Translations under genes and position numbers: made by a program
Part shown: in pieces, positions 8,367-18,516 of the stretch
Layout: each line of letters begins with the position of its first letter
Numbering within the stretch: the first letter of the stretch is position 1
The notes under the pieces: generated by a model
The model's database searches: none
What the model was told of the DNA's origin: nothing
Seen by the model: the letters and a program-made list of their open reading frames with translations, nothing else
Assembly: GCA_016716635.1 (NCBI GenBank)
Contig: JADJVZ010000006.1
Span: 1 to 30,434, forward strand
Reading direction: 5' to 3'
Origin: Micropruina sp.
GTDB lineage: Bacteria; Actinomycetota; Actinomycetes; Propionibacteriales; Propionibacteriaceae
DNA length: 30,434 bases

Positions 8367-8674
8367 GCCTCATCGCGCGAAAGACCAAGCGCTCCCCGGA
8401 GTTGCTCCAAGGAGGGCACGCCAGCCATCCCGTCAGGGGTCCGGTAGATCCGGCAGGACAATCCCACGCTCGAGCCTGGCCCAGCGAAGACATCCACACC
8501 GTCGACCAGGATGCTCGGCGAGCCGAGGAACCGCAGCCGTTCTGCGTCTTCCAGCGTTTCGACGCGGCGATGGCTTACTACGACCCCCGGTGACTCGGCA
8601 GCGATCGCGTCAAGTCGTCGGGCGGCGATCTTCCAGTTCGGGCAGTCGTCGAAGTACAACAGTGAGACGTCCAT
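8363..8674 (-). CDS. Small thioredoxin/glutaredoxin-fold protein
   Basis: This is a protein of about 103 aa that begins DVSLLYFDDCPNWK, a first strand followed by a single-Cys CPxW site, and later has LGSPSILVDGVDVF, which looks like a cis-Pro loop. GLSCRIYRTPDG contributes another cysteine. Homologues are often loosely labelled thioredoxin family or alkylmercury lyase, but MerB catalytic features are not evident. I chose ATG 8674 because the MerR-type promoter predicts a transcript start only 2-3 nt upstream, giving a nearly leaderless mRNA; GTG 8680 is the alternative. It overlaps the flavin oxidoreductase downstream and may be its electron acceptor or a metal-binding carrier. Confidence 0.72.
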   Translation of the reverse strand: MDVSLLYFDDCPNWKIAARRLDAIAAESPGVVVSHRRVETLEDAERLRFLGSPSILVDGVDVFAGPGSSVGLSCRIYRTPDGMAGVPSLEQLRGALGLSRDEA

Positions 8675-8688
8675 GTCCACGACGGTAA

Positions 8689-8710
8689 ACCTTGTACCGT
8701 GGTAGAAGGT
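8689..8710 (-). promoter_or_regulatory. MerR-type operator inside a 19-bp promoter spacer
   Basis: A 22-bp dyad has arms ACCTTGTACC and GGTAGAAGGT around a 2-bp centre; 9 of 10 arm positions pair. Reading the minus strand, TTGACC (8713-8708) is a good -35, followed by exactly 19 bp to a weak -10 (TTACCG, 8688-8683). A long spacer filled by a dyad is the hallmark of promoters activated by MerR proteins, which untwist the spacer. The divergent merR-like gene starts 20 bp away, so the same site probably controls both directions. Confidence 0.75.
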
Positions 8711-8729
8711 CAAGTAGGGGGCGGAAGAG

Positions 8730-9122
8730 ATGTTGATCGGTGAGCTTGCCCTGGCAACTGGGATGAGCAGGCAAACCATTCGGTTCTATGAACGCAAGGG
8801 CCTCCTGCCCGAGGCGTCCCGGGGCCCCAACGGCTACCGCGTCTACGACGATTCGACGCTCGCCCGGTTGCGCTTCGTCAATCTGGCGCAAGCAGCAGGC
8901 ATGACACTGTCCGAGATCCACCGCATCATCGAGCTTCGCGAGGACGGGATTGTCCCCTGTGCGCACGTGGTCACGCTCATCGACAACAAGCTGGTCGAAG
9001 TCCGCGCACGCATAAGACACCTTGCCGCCCTGCAAGCGGAACTCGAAGGACTACTCCAACACAGCCGCCTGCTCGACCCCGCGGACTGCGCAGACGACGA
9101 CATCTGCCACATACTCACCTGA
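8730..9122 (+). CDS. MerR-family metal-responsive activator (ZntR/CadR/PbrR type)
   Basis: This is a 130-aa dimeric activator. The N-terminal HTH (LIGELALATGMSRQTIRFYE) and wing (GPNGYRVYDD) are clear, followed by the long dimerisation helix. The metal site has C77 (GIVPCAHV), C120 (DPADC) and C126 (ICHIL). The C77 plus CxxxxxC arrangement is that of divalent-metal MerR sensors such as ZntR, CadR and PbrR; a mercury sensor is also possible. The ATG at 8730 is preceded by a GGAAGAG ribosome site. It diverges from the thioredoxin-fold/flavin reductase operon and must act through the dyad at 8689-8710. The exact metal cannot be read from sequence. Confidence 0.88.
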   Translation: MLIGELALATGMSRQTIRFYERKGLLPEASRGPNGYRVYDDSTLARLRFVNLAQAAGMTLSEIHRIIELREDGIVPCAHVVTLIDNKLVEVRARIRHLAALQAELEGLLQHSRLLDPADCADDDICHILT

Positions 9123-9189
9123 CCTGACTGGAAGTGTCATGGCCGTGCCACGAATCAGGAGCCGCGCCGAACCATCATCGTCTGGCGAC

Positions 9190-10329
9190 TCACCGAGCTA
9201 CGGCTGAACGTCCTGTCGCAAACGCCGACATGCGTGCAGCCAGTTGAGCGTCGCGTTCGGCCGCCACATGCTGGTAGCGCATGGCCATGTTCGGCGTACT
9301 GTGTCCGATCCGCGCCTGGAGCTCGGCCAGGGTGGCTCCCAATTGCGCGGCCAGCGTCGCACTCGTATGACGCAGCCCGTGAACCGTTAAGCCAGGCATG
9401 TTGATGGCCGCCTTGCCCTTGTCGTGGGCAACCCGCAGAACGCTGTCGTTGAGCGGCGAGTGTCCATCCCTGGCCGGGAGCAGCAACGCCTCCCGATCAC
9501 GCACCGGCTGGCGCGCCGCCCACTCCCGCAACGCCGGAAGGAGGTGGGGAGGGATGGACACCGACCTGACCCCGGCGTCCGTCTTGGGTGGGCCGATCAG
9601 GAGCTGCCCCTTGAGTCGCACGACGGCCTGACGGACATGCACCACACCGATGTCCAGATCCAGGTCACGAACGCGGAGCCCCCGCACCTCGCCGGAACGC
9701 AACCCGCACCAACCGGCCAGCAACAGCGGTACCCGACGCGCCTCGGGCACGGCAGCCAGGTAGCGGTTGAGCTGGTCGACGGTGAGCACGTCGATCTCCC
9801 GCGCCCGCTCCTTCTGGGTGCCCGCCTTCACCCGGCACGGGCTGACCTCCACGAGCCGCTCCTCGACGGCCTCTTTGAAGATCGATTTGAGCAGCCCGTA
9901 GGCGTTGGCCTGCTGGGTGGGCGTCGACCGCATCCCGGCATACCAGGTGGAGATCTCCGCGGCGGTGATCTCGCCCAGAGGCCGCGTGGCGAACGCCGGA
10001 AGGATCGTCAACCGGAGCAGCTTCGCGTACAGCGCCGCCGTGCCGGGTCGAATCCGGCGGCGGACCACCACGGTAGCGGCGTAATCACCCAGCAGCAGGG
10101 GCGCCTCCTGAACCTCCCGGACCTGACGGGCCGGCGGCTCCCACTCGCCGCGACTGATCATCCGTTCCTGGTCGACCAGCCACCCCTCGGCGTCGATCCG
10201 GGCGACGAAGGTGATCGGAGCGCTGTGCCGGCTGCCGTCGGGGCCGGTGTAGCGCGCCCGGTACCGCCCACTCGGCAGCTGGCCGACCTCACCGAAGCCG
10301 CGCTTGCCCTTGGCCCGTGGTCTACCCAT
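9190..10329 (-). CDS. Tyrosine recombinase (phage/ICE-type integrase)
   Basis: This site-specific recombinase integrates the island into the adjacent tRNA-Leu gene. It has 379 aa. An N-terminal arm-type DNA-binding region (GRYRARYTGPDGSRHSAP) is followed by a SAM-like core-binding domain (about 80-165) and the catalytic domain. Catalytic residues are R211 (GLRSGEVRGL), H317 and R320 (HGLRHT), H343 (IGHSTPNMAMRY) and nucleophile Y352. ATG 10329 has a GGGAGGGG ribosome site. It reads away from the tRNA, whose 3' end is 240 bp upstream, the usual order for elements inserted into tRNA genes. The frame is intact, so it is probably functional. Confidence 0.92.
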   Translation of the reverse strand: MGRPRAKGKRGFGEVGQLPSGRYRARYTGPDGSRHSAPITFVARIDAEGWLVDQERMISRGEWEPPARQVREVQEAPLLLGDYAATVVVRRRIRPGTAALYAKLLRLTILPAFATRPLGEITAAEISTWYAGMRSTPTQQANAYGLLKSIFKEAVEERLVEVSPCRVKAGTQKERAREIDVLTVDQLNRYLAAVPEARRVPLLLAGWCGLRSGEVRGLRVRDLDLDIGVVHVRQAVVRLKGQLLIGPPKTDAGVRSVSIPPHLLPALREWAARQPVRDREALLLPARDGHSPLNDSVLRVAHDKGKAAINMPGLTVHGLRHTSATLAAQLGATLAELQARIGHSTPNMAMRYQHVAAERDAQLAARMSAFATGRSAVAR

Positions 10330-10402
10330 GATGCGCCCCTCCCGTCACGCTTCGTAACGGGCACGAGGACGCTTGGGTGGACAGCGGGCGAAGCCGACGA
10401 TG

Positions 10403-10462
10403 TTCCCCACGCCCCGGATGTCGTGGGGAATACGTGGGGAACCGTGGGGAATACGTGGGGAA
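10403..10462. repeat. CGTGGGGAA iterons next to the integrase and attachment site
   Basis: CGTGGGGAA occurs as four direct copies (10422-10430, 10433-10441, 10443-10451, 10454-10462) spaced 11, 10 and 11 bp, with one inverted copy (10403-10411). Spacing near one helical turn puts all copies on one DNA face. They lie between the integrase gene and the tRNA 3' end, where arm-type integrase or excisionase sites are expected. Confidence 0.65.
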
Positions 10463-10510
10463 TGGGAGGCCTCTGAAGGCCATCCGTGTCCATGAGAGTC
10501 CACAACTGAG

Positions 10511-10526
10511 AAGGACCGAAGTCCTT
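10511..10526 (-). terminator. UUCG hairpin downstream of tRNA-Leu
   Basis: AAGGAC-cgaa-GTCCTT is a perfect 6-bp stem. Read on the minus strand, downstream of the tRNA, its loop is UUCG, an extra-stable tetraloop. No U-tract follows, so it may be a processing or weak termination signal. It lies on the element side of the junction. Confidence 0.45.
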
Positions 10527-10568
10527 GTCAGAGGGGATTTGATGTAGTCAGGGGACCATACATCGTTG

Positions 10569-10651
10569 TGCGCGAGAGAGGAGTTGAACCTCCACGTCCT
10601 TTCGGACACACGGACCTGAACCGTGCGCGTCTGCCATTCCGCCACTCGCGC
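10569..10651 (-). tRNA. tRNA-Leu (anticodon CAG)
   Basis: On the minus strand the 7-bp acceptor stem GCGCGAG pairs with CTCGCGC at the other end, with discriminator A at 10569. The anticodon arm is CACGG-TTCAGGT-CCGTG with CAG. A long variable arm (TGTCCGAAAGGACG) and a T arm with GGTTCAACTCC mark a class II leucine tRNA. CCA is not encoded. Its position next to fhaA is conserved in actinobacteria, and its 3' end is the likely attachment site for the integrase at 9190-10329. Confidence 0.95.
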
Positions 10652-10761
10652 ATGACCCTCGCGGGCCAGCCCGGAAAGGCTACCACAAGGCCCAGGGGGC
10701 CTCAGCATCGGGCGGCTGGCTCGACCGATCAGGTGCCCGCTCGGACCCTCGCGCGGGTTTG

Positions 10762-10802
10762 CGTGTTGATTTACCCGGCACGGTGCCGAGTAAATCAACA
10801 CG
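10762..10802. repeat. Near-perfect 41-bp palindrome between tRNA-Leu and fhaA
   Basis: Outer arms CGTGTTGATTTAC and GTAAATCAACACG are perfect reverse complements. After one mismatch the inner arms CGGCAC and GTGCCG pair round a single central G. It lies between divergent transcripts, has no T-tract, and its AT-rich outer arms stand out from the local GC-rich DNA. It may be an operator, a dispersed palindromic repeat or a bidirectional hairpin. Confidence 0.8.
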
Positions 10803-10913
10803 AAAGTTGGCGTTGAGACCCGGCGGCCGGTTCGGCGGGTTCAGTGTTCAGATTTGGGCGCGGTTCGTGGCGGTTCAGTAGTCTGGGTGGGTCGCCACGC
10901 TGGAAGGAGGCAC

Positions 10914-11669
10914 ATGGGAGTCTTCGACAAAGTCGAGAAGAAGCTCGAGGGTGCCGTCAACGGGGTGTTCTCACGCGCCTTTAAGGGAGACGTCCAGCCG
11001 GTGGAGATCACCGCGCGCCTGCAGCGCGAACTGGACGCCGAGGCCAACATCCTCGACCGGGAGCGCAAACTGGTCCCGAACGAGTTCACCGTCTGGCTGG
11101 GCCAGCACGACTACGACAAGCTCACGCCTTACAGCCGCACCCTCAACGCCGAGATCATTCCGCAGCTGCGCGACTACGCCACAGAGTCGGGCTACGTCTT
11201 CAACGGCCCGGTGAGCATCGACTACCAGCTCAACACCACACTCAACACCGGCCGCTTCGAGGTGCGCTCAGCGGCCGTAGCGGGCGTGCAGGGGGCAGCG
11301 GTCCAGGCCGCACAGCCGGTCACCACACCGGTCGCCGACGGCGACATCCTGCCGAGCGACGCCCGACGGGTCGGATTGTGCGTTGAGGTGAATGGCGTCC
11401 GGCATCCGCTCGCGCCTCCCGGCTTGGTGATCGGACGCGGAACGGACGCCGATCTTCGGATCAACGACCCCGGCATCTCGCGCCGCCACGCTCGGATCAA
11501 CGTGCTCGGCAGCCAGGCCAACCCCCAGCTGACCATCGAAGATCTCGGGTCCACCAATGGGATCGTGGTCGACGGTCAGCGCGTGCGCGCCGCAGCCCTT
11601 TCTGAAGGTTCCCGCATCGGTATCGGCACCACGCATTTGATCATCGTTTCGCCCGTCGACGACTTCTAG
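10914..11669 (+). CDS. fhaA: FhaA: DUF3662 plus FHA-domain protein
   Basis: This phosphothreonine-binding regulator of cell-wall synthesis is a known partner of MviN/MurJ pathways and a substrate of PknB in mycobacteria. It has 251 aa from ATG 10914, which has a strong GGAAGGAGG site; the in-frame upstream region has no support. The N-terminal FhaA domain (about 1-115) begins GVFDKVEKKLEGAVNGVFSR. The C-terminal FHA domain (about 155-250) shows GRGTDADLRI, SRRHARI and DLGSTNG, the phosphopeptide-binding loops. The linker is shorter than in mycobacterial FhaA. It is the first gene of the fhaA-fhaB-pstP-rodA-pbpA-pknB operon, with 11 bp to fhaB. Confidence 0.93.
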   Translation: MGVFDKVEKKLEGAVNGVFSRAFKGDVQPVEITARLQRELDAEANILDRERKLVPNEFTVWLGQHDYDKLTPYSRTLNAEIIPQLRDYATESGYVFNGPVSIDYQLNTTLNTGRFEVRSAAVAGVQGAAVQAAQPVTTPVADGDILPSDARRVGLCVEVNGVRHPLAPPGLVIGRGTDADLRINDPGISRRHARINVLGSQANPQLTIEDLGSTNGIVVDGQRVRAAALSEGSRIGIGTTHLIIVSPVDDF

Positions 11670-11680
11670 GCGGACAATCG

Positions 11681-12154
11681 ATGAGCGACCTCATGGCGTT
11701 GGCCCTCAAGCTCGCGTTTCTCGCGTTCTTGTGGCTCTTCATTATTTTCGCGGCCAACGTCATCCGGACTGACTTGTTTGGACGCAAAGTCAGCACCGCC
11801 GACCTTGCCGCGACCCCGGCCGCGGGACTGGCCAAGCCTCCCCGCCAGCGTCGTTCCTCGCGCAAGTCGCCTCGGGTGTTGAAGATCGTCCACGGGCGCC
11901 AGGAGGGGCTGGTCATGGAACTCGGCGACGGGCTCATGATCGGACGCTCGGCCGATTGCCGACTGATCCTCGACGACGATTACGTCTCGACGCGGCATGC
12001 CCGCATCGTGCGCACCGAGGAGGGCTACCTCGTCGAAGATCTGGGCAGCACCAACGGCACCTACCTGAACAACGAACGGATCAGCGCCCCGCTTCCGTTC
12101 ACCTTCGCGGACGAACTCCGAATCGGACGCACGCTCATGATTCTGGAGAAGTGA
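11681..12154 (+). CDS. fhaB: FhaB/FipA: membrane-anchored FHA protein
   Basis: This 157-aa protein has an N-terminal membrane helix (LALKLAFLAFLWLFIIFAAN) and a C-terminal FHA domain. Binding loops are GRSADCRLIL, STRHARIV and DLGSTNGTYLNN. In mycobacteria this protein is phosphorylated by PknA/PknB and links FtsZ and FtsQ at the divisome. It starts at ATG 11681 and ends 1 bp before the phosphatase start. Confidence 0.93.
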   Translation: MSDLMALALKLAFLAFLWLFIIFAANVIRTDLFGRKVSTADLAATPAAGLAKPPRQRRSSRKSPRVLKIVHGRQEGLVMELGDGLMIGRSADCRLILDDDYVSTRHARIVRTEEGYLVEDLGSTNGTYLNNERISAPLPFTFADELRIGRTLMILEK

Positions 12155-12155
12155 C

Positions 12156-13657
12156 GTGACCCTCGCGCTGCGCTACTCCGTCTACTGCGAGGTCGGCCTC
12201 GTTCGTAAGAACAATCAAGATTCTGGCTATGTTTCTCCGAACCTCATGATGGTCGCCGACGGCATGGGCGGCGCGGCCGCTGGTGACCTGGCCTCGGCCG
12301 TCGCCGTGGTGGAACTGTCCAAGACCGAGCCAGAGATCCGCCGCCTCCTCGACACCGCGAACGACTCCACCCTGCCGGCACCCGGGCCCGCTGACACGCT
12401 CGAACCGGAGACGCTCGAAGCACCCACCTCCGTCGAACCTGAATCGATCCTGCCGGACGACCCCATCCTGCTTGCCCTCGAAGATGCCATCGAGCGGGCC
12501 AGTGACCGCATCGCCGACCTGGTGGCTGAGGATCCGGGCTTGGACGGCATGGGGACGACCGTCTGCGGTTTCGCCTTCGACGCGCCCCGCAACCTGCTCC
12601 ATGTGGTGAACATCGGCGACTCGCGTGCGTATCGCTACCGCGATGGCGAACTGACCCGCCTGACCAAGGACCATTCCTGGATCCAGACGCTCATCGACGA
12701 GGGTCGCATCTCCGAGGCCGACGCCCTCCAGCACCCCCATCGCTCGTTGATCCTGCGGGTCATCAACGGCTCGCCCCACCACGTCCCCGACCTGTCGGTC
12801 ACCGACGTGAGGGTCGGCGACCGGTTGATGGTGTGCTCCGACGGCCTCTGTGGCCTGGTGACGGACGCTGAACTGGCGCCGGCTATGGCGATCGCCGACC
12901 GCGAGGAGACCGTCCGGCGCCTCGTCGCCCTGGCGCACGCGGCCGGCGGATCGGACAACATCACCATCGCCCTCTCGGACGTCGTCGACGGCGAGCCCGA
13001 AGGCACCCCGCAGATCGTGGGTGCGGCCGCGACGGTCACGATTCCGCCGCTGGAAGACCAAGCCCTCCTCGACACTGAACCTCCCACCGTGCCTCCCACC
13101 CCGGCGGACGCGGAAACCACCCGCTACGCCCTCCGGCAGCGCCGCGGCAGCACGTGGGTTAAGGCGTTGGCGTTCGTCGTCGTCCCGCTCCTAGTCCTCG
13201 CGGGGGGCGCGGCCGCGTGGTGGCGTTACGTCCAGGGCCAGTACTACGTGGCGCCCAGCGACGGTATGGTCGCGATCTACCAGGGGATCCCGGACCGGAT
13301 CGGTTCGTTCAACCTCTCGCACCTGGCATCGACCTCTGACACGGCGGTGGCGGATCTGCAGCCGGTGTGGCAAGAACGTGTGCGCGCGACCATTCGGGTG
13401 ACCGATCTTGCCACGGCGCAGAACACGATCGCCGAACTCAAGCAGAAGTCGGCGCTGTGTATCGCGCAGCGCAGCGCCCGGGCCAAGGCAACGGAGACCC
13501 CCACACCGACATTCACGCCGACGCCCACCGACCCGGCCTCTCCCAGCACGTCGCCCATCCTCACACCGTCGGTGGAGGTGACTCCGTCCAGCTCGCTGTC
13601 GCCGGTCGCTTCGCCTACCCCGTCAGTGTCCACGGCCCCGCTCCGGAGGAGTGCTGA
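12156..13657 (+). CDS. pstP: PstP: PP2C-type Ser/Thr protein phosphatase
   Basis: This membrane-anchored metal-dependent phosphatase reverses PknB phosphorylation. The GTG at 12156 follows the fhaB stop by 1 bp. PP2C motifs are RKNNQDSG, VADGMGGAAAGD, GMGTT and GGSDNIT. A long insert follows the DGMGG motif (roughly residues 65-110). A membrane helix (ALAFVVVPLLVLAGGAAAWW) lies near residue 340 and an extracytoplasmic Thr/Pro/Ser-rich tail ends the protein. As given, the frame runs on into rodA. Adding one base in the GCCCCGC run near 13636-13641 brings in the TGA at 13655-13657, giving a tail ending APAPEEC. I take the fusion to be an artefact. Confidence 0.9.
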
Positions 13658-13661
13658 GCCC

Positions 13662-15218
13662 ATGTCGGACGTTGTGGTCTACCGCAAACGGCGGGGCGTT
13701 GAGCTGTCCATGCTCGTGTTTGCGCTGGCGCTGCCGTTCGCGGGCTACCTGCTCACTGAGATCAACCTCCATGGCCAACTGCCCGCCCTCCTGATCCCGG
13801 CGGCGCTCGCCTGGACGGGCATCGGGCTGGCGGCGCACTTCATCGTGCGGTGGCGGTGGCCCTATGCCGATCCGCTGCTGCTGCCCTGCGCGATCTTGCT
13901 GAATGGCCTGGGTATCGCGATGATCCACCGGCTGGATCAGATGAACAACCCGATCCAACAATCGGCCGAACGTCAACTCGTGTGGACGGTCATCGCCCTG
14001 GTGGGCTTCGCCGTGACGGCGTTTGTGCTGCGCGACTACCGCATTCTCAAGCGGTTCCCGTACCTGATGTTCCTCGCTGGCATGGTGGTGCTGCTCCTCC
14101 CGATGGTGCCCGGGCTTGGTAAAGAGAGTCACGGCGCCCGCATTTGGATCCACATCGGCCCCTACGACTTCCAGCCGGCGGAACTCGCCAAGCTCCTCTT
14201 GGTGATCGCCTTTGCCTCGTACCTGGTGGACAAACGCGAGGTGTTGGCCCTGGCGGGGACGCGGGTGCTGGGCTTCGACCTGCCGCGCATCCGCGACCTG
14301 GGGCCGATTCTGATCATGTGGCTGGCCAGCATTGCCGTGATGGTGTTCCAGAAGGACCTGGGCACCTCGATGCTGTTCTTCGGGCTCTTCGTGGCCATGC
14401 TGTATCTGGCCACCGAACGTCCGAGTTGGCCCATCTTCGGCGCGATCTTGTTCCTGGCCGGGGCCTACGGGGCCTACCTCGCCTTCGACCACGTGAAGGT
14501 GCGCGTCAGCGCATGGCTGTTCCCGTTCGCCGATTGGGACAAGAACTACCAAATCATCGTCGCCCAATTTGGCATGGCCTGGGGCGGCCTGATCGGAACC
14601 GGTTGGGGGCAGGGACGTCCGGGGTTGATCCCGGTAGCCAAGAGCGACATGATCTTCGCCGCGTTCGGGGAGGAACTCGGCGTGACCGGGATGCTCGCCA
14701 TCGTGTTGGTCTACGGCCTGATCGTCGCGCGCGGCCTTCGAATGGCGATCGCCGCCAAGGATCCCTTCGGCAAACTGCTCGCGGCCGGTTTGGCGTTCGT
14801 GTTCGCCTTGCAAGTCTTCACCATCATCGGAGGCGTCACGCGCCTGCTGCCTCTCACGGGCCTGACGACGCCTTTCGCCTCCCAGGGCGGCTCCAGCCTG
14901 GTTGCCAACTACCTGCTCTTGGCCCTGATGTTGCTCATCAGTCATCAGGTCCGGCGCCCGGAACTGACCCCTGGCGAGACCCCGGTCGTGTCGTTGGCCG
15001 ACGACCGGACTCAGGTTATCTCGACGCCTGCCGCGCGGGTCCACGCCCAGCCGGCACCCGCCCCGCCAGCCTCGGTTTCGCCGCCGGCCCCCGCATCAGT
15101 CACACTGGAACCTTCCAACGACATCGTCGAGGCGCTCGCCGCCGAGGCCACCCAGGCCCTGGACGTGCCACCCGCCGAGCCGCACCTGCCTGACCCACCG
15201 AAGGGGGCCGATCGATGA
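13662..15218 (+). CDS. rodA: RodA/FtsW-family SEDS peptidoglycan polymerase
   Basis: This polytopic lipid II polymerase works with the adjacent class B penicillin-binding protein. It has 518 aa from ATG 13662, which has its own GGAGGAG site 12 nt upstream, evidence that it is a separate protein from PstP. Characteristic SEDS segments are ARIWIHIGPYDFQPAELAK, FQKDLGTSM, the periplasmic AWLFPFADWDKNYQI loop, IPVAKSDMIFAAFGEELG and LPLTGLTTPFASQGGSS. A Pro/Ala-rich cytoplasmic tail of about 90 residues follows the last helix. Its stop overlaps the pbpA start (ATGA). Confidence 0.93.
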   Translation: MSDVVVYRKRRGVELSMLVFALALPFAGYLLTEINLHGQLPALLIPAALAWTGIGLAAHFIVRWRWPYADPLLLPCAILLNGLGIAMIHRLDQMNNPIQQSAERQLVWTVIALVGFAVTAFVLRDYRILKRFPYLMFLAGMVVLLLPMVPGLGKESHGARIWIHIGPYDFQPAELAKLLLVIAFASYLVDKREVLALAGTRVLGFDLPRIRDLGPILIMWLASIAVMVFQKDLGTSMLFFGLFVAMLYLATERPSWPIFGAILFLAGAYGAYLAFDHVKVRVSAWLFPFADWDKNYQIIVAQFGMAWGGLIGTGWGQGRPGLIPVAKSDMIFAAFGEELGVTGMLAIVLVYGLIVARGLRMAIAAKDPFGKLLAAGLAFVFALQVFTIIGGVTRLLPLTGLTTPFASQGGSSLVANYLLLALMLLISHQVRRPELTPGETPVVSLADDRTQVISTPAARVHAQPAPAPPASVSPPAPASVTLEPSNDIVEALAAEATQALDVPPAEPHLPDPPKGADR

Positions 15219-16638
15219 ACGGACCCATTCGCAAGCTCTCCGGGTTCGTGATGCTGCTCTTCTTCGCGTTGCTGGCCAACGTCACCGTCAGCTACGTGGT
15301 GCGCACCGACAGCTTGAACGCCAACCCGCAGAACCGCCGGGTCACCGACTCCTAGTCGCGCAGGACCGCGGGCCGATCCTGGCAGGCAACACCCCGATCG
15401 CGACGACGGCCCCGGTGCAAGACCGCTTCCAGTTCCAGCGCAGCTACCCGCAGGGTCCGCTGTACGCCGCGGCCACCGGTTACTACTCCTACTTGTACGG
15501 CACCTCGGCACTGGAACAGTCGCAGAGCGCGCTGCTGTCGGGACGCAGTTCCTCGCAGTGGTTCCAGCACATGATCGATCTGGCCACCGGCGCGAAGTCG
15601 AAGGGCGCCACCGTCGAAACCACGCTCGACCCCCGCGCCCAAGCCGCCGCTGCTCAGGCACTCGGAAAACTCGAGGGTGCAGCCGTCGTCCTCAACTACA
15701 AGACCGGCGCCGTGCTGGCCATGTACAGCAACCCGTCGTACGACCCGAACTCGCTGGCCAGCCACGACTTGACCGCGTCGAAGGCCGCCTGGGAGGCGGC
15801 GCTGGCCGACCCGACCAAGCCGCTGTCCAACAGGGCCGCCAAAGAGATCTGGGCGCCGGGCTCGACCTTCAAGCTGATCGACAGCGCCGCGGCACTCGAG
15901 GCCGGATACCGTCCCGAGACCCTCGTGGACGCCCCCACCTCGCTCAAGGTCCCCGGGACGACCGTCACCATCGACCAGAACTGCGGCGGCACGTCCATTC
16001 CCCTGAGCCAGGCGCTGGCTGTCTCGTGTAACCCCGCGTTCGCCAACCTGGGTATGAAGCTCGGCGCGGACGCCCTGCGCACCCAGGCCCAGAAGTTCGG
16101 GTTCGGCCAGAAGTTCTTGCCCGAAATCGGCAACTCGGCGGCCTCGGTGTTCCCGGCCACCCTCGACGTCCCCCAGACCGCCCAGAGCGCCATCGGTGAG
16201 TTTGAGGTCGCCGCCACGCCCCTGCAGATGGCCATGGTCGCTGCGGGGATCGCCAACGACGGGGCGGTCATGACGCCCTACCTCGTGACGGACGTTCGGG
16301 CCCCCGACCTCAGTGTCATCTCCTCCACCACGCCGAAGGTCGCCTCCCAGGCGATGTCGGCCAGCAACGCCAAACTGCTGCAGCAGATGATGATCGGCGT
16401 CGTCGAAAACGGCACCGGCACCCGGGCCCAGATCCCCGGGGTTGTCATCGGCGGTAAGACCGGTACCGCCCGCACGGACGCCTCGCGCAACCCCTACGCC
16501 TGGTTCGTGTGCTGGGCGGACGACCCCTCCGTCGCGGTTGCCGTGTTCGTCCAAGACGCGCAGATCGACGCCACAGATATTGCCGGGGGACGCATCGCGG
16601 CCCCCATGGCTCGCGCCATCATCCAGGCATTGAGATGA
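15215..16638 (+). CDS. pbpA: PbpA: class B penicillin-binding protein (transpeptidase), frame broken
   Basis: This septal or lateral DD-transpeptidase cross-links peptidoglycan with RodA. ATG 15215 overlaps the rodA stop. The N-terminal part reads MNGPIRKLSGFVMLLFFALL with one membrane helix, then stops at TAG 15353 after RVTDS. Adding one C at 15350-15352 continues smoothly into LVAQDRGPILAGNTPIATT. The transpeptidase motifs are STFK (catalytic Ser, near residue 220), SCN and KTGTA. Total length of about 474 aa is normal for this family. The dimerisation domain is short, as in mycobacterial PbpA. The break is one missing base in a C run and is probably an error, because a null allele would be damaging. 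Confidence 0.9.
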
Positions 16639-16665
16639 TGCACAGGTACGGAAGGACACCTTCGA

Positions 16666-18472
<1,807 letters not shown>

Positions 18473-18516
18473 ACCCCGCTCGGACGCCCCCGTTCGACCT
18501 AACCCAAGGCACCTTT

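Noticed and set aside
8363..8674. Calling the thioredoxin-fold protein an alkylmercury lyase (MerB)
   Set aside because: It is only about 103 aa and shows a thioredoxin-like CPxW and cis-Pro loop rather than MerB catalytic residues; the database label is probably inherited.
10403..10462. The CGTGGGGAA repeats as a CRISPR array or plasmid origin
   Set aside because: Units are 9 bp with 1-2 bp gaps, too short for CRISPR, and no replication gene is near. The integrase/tRNA context fits recombinase binding better.
12135..13061. Long antisense frames within pstP, rodA, pbpA and pknB
   Set aside because: They are opposite well-conserved genes, rich in His/Gln/Gly/Asp/Arg, and have no recognisable domains.
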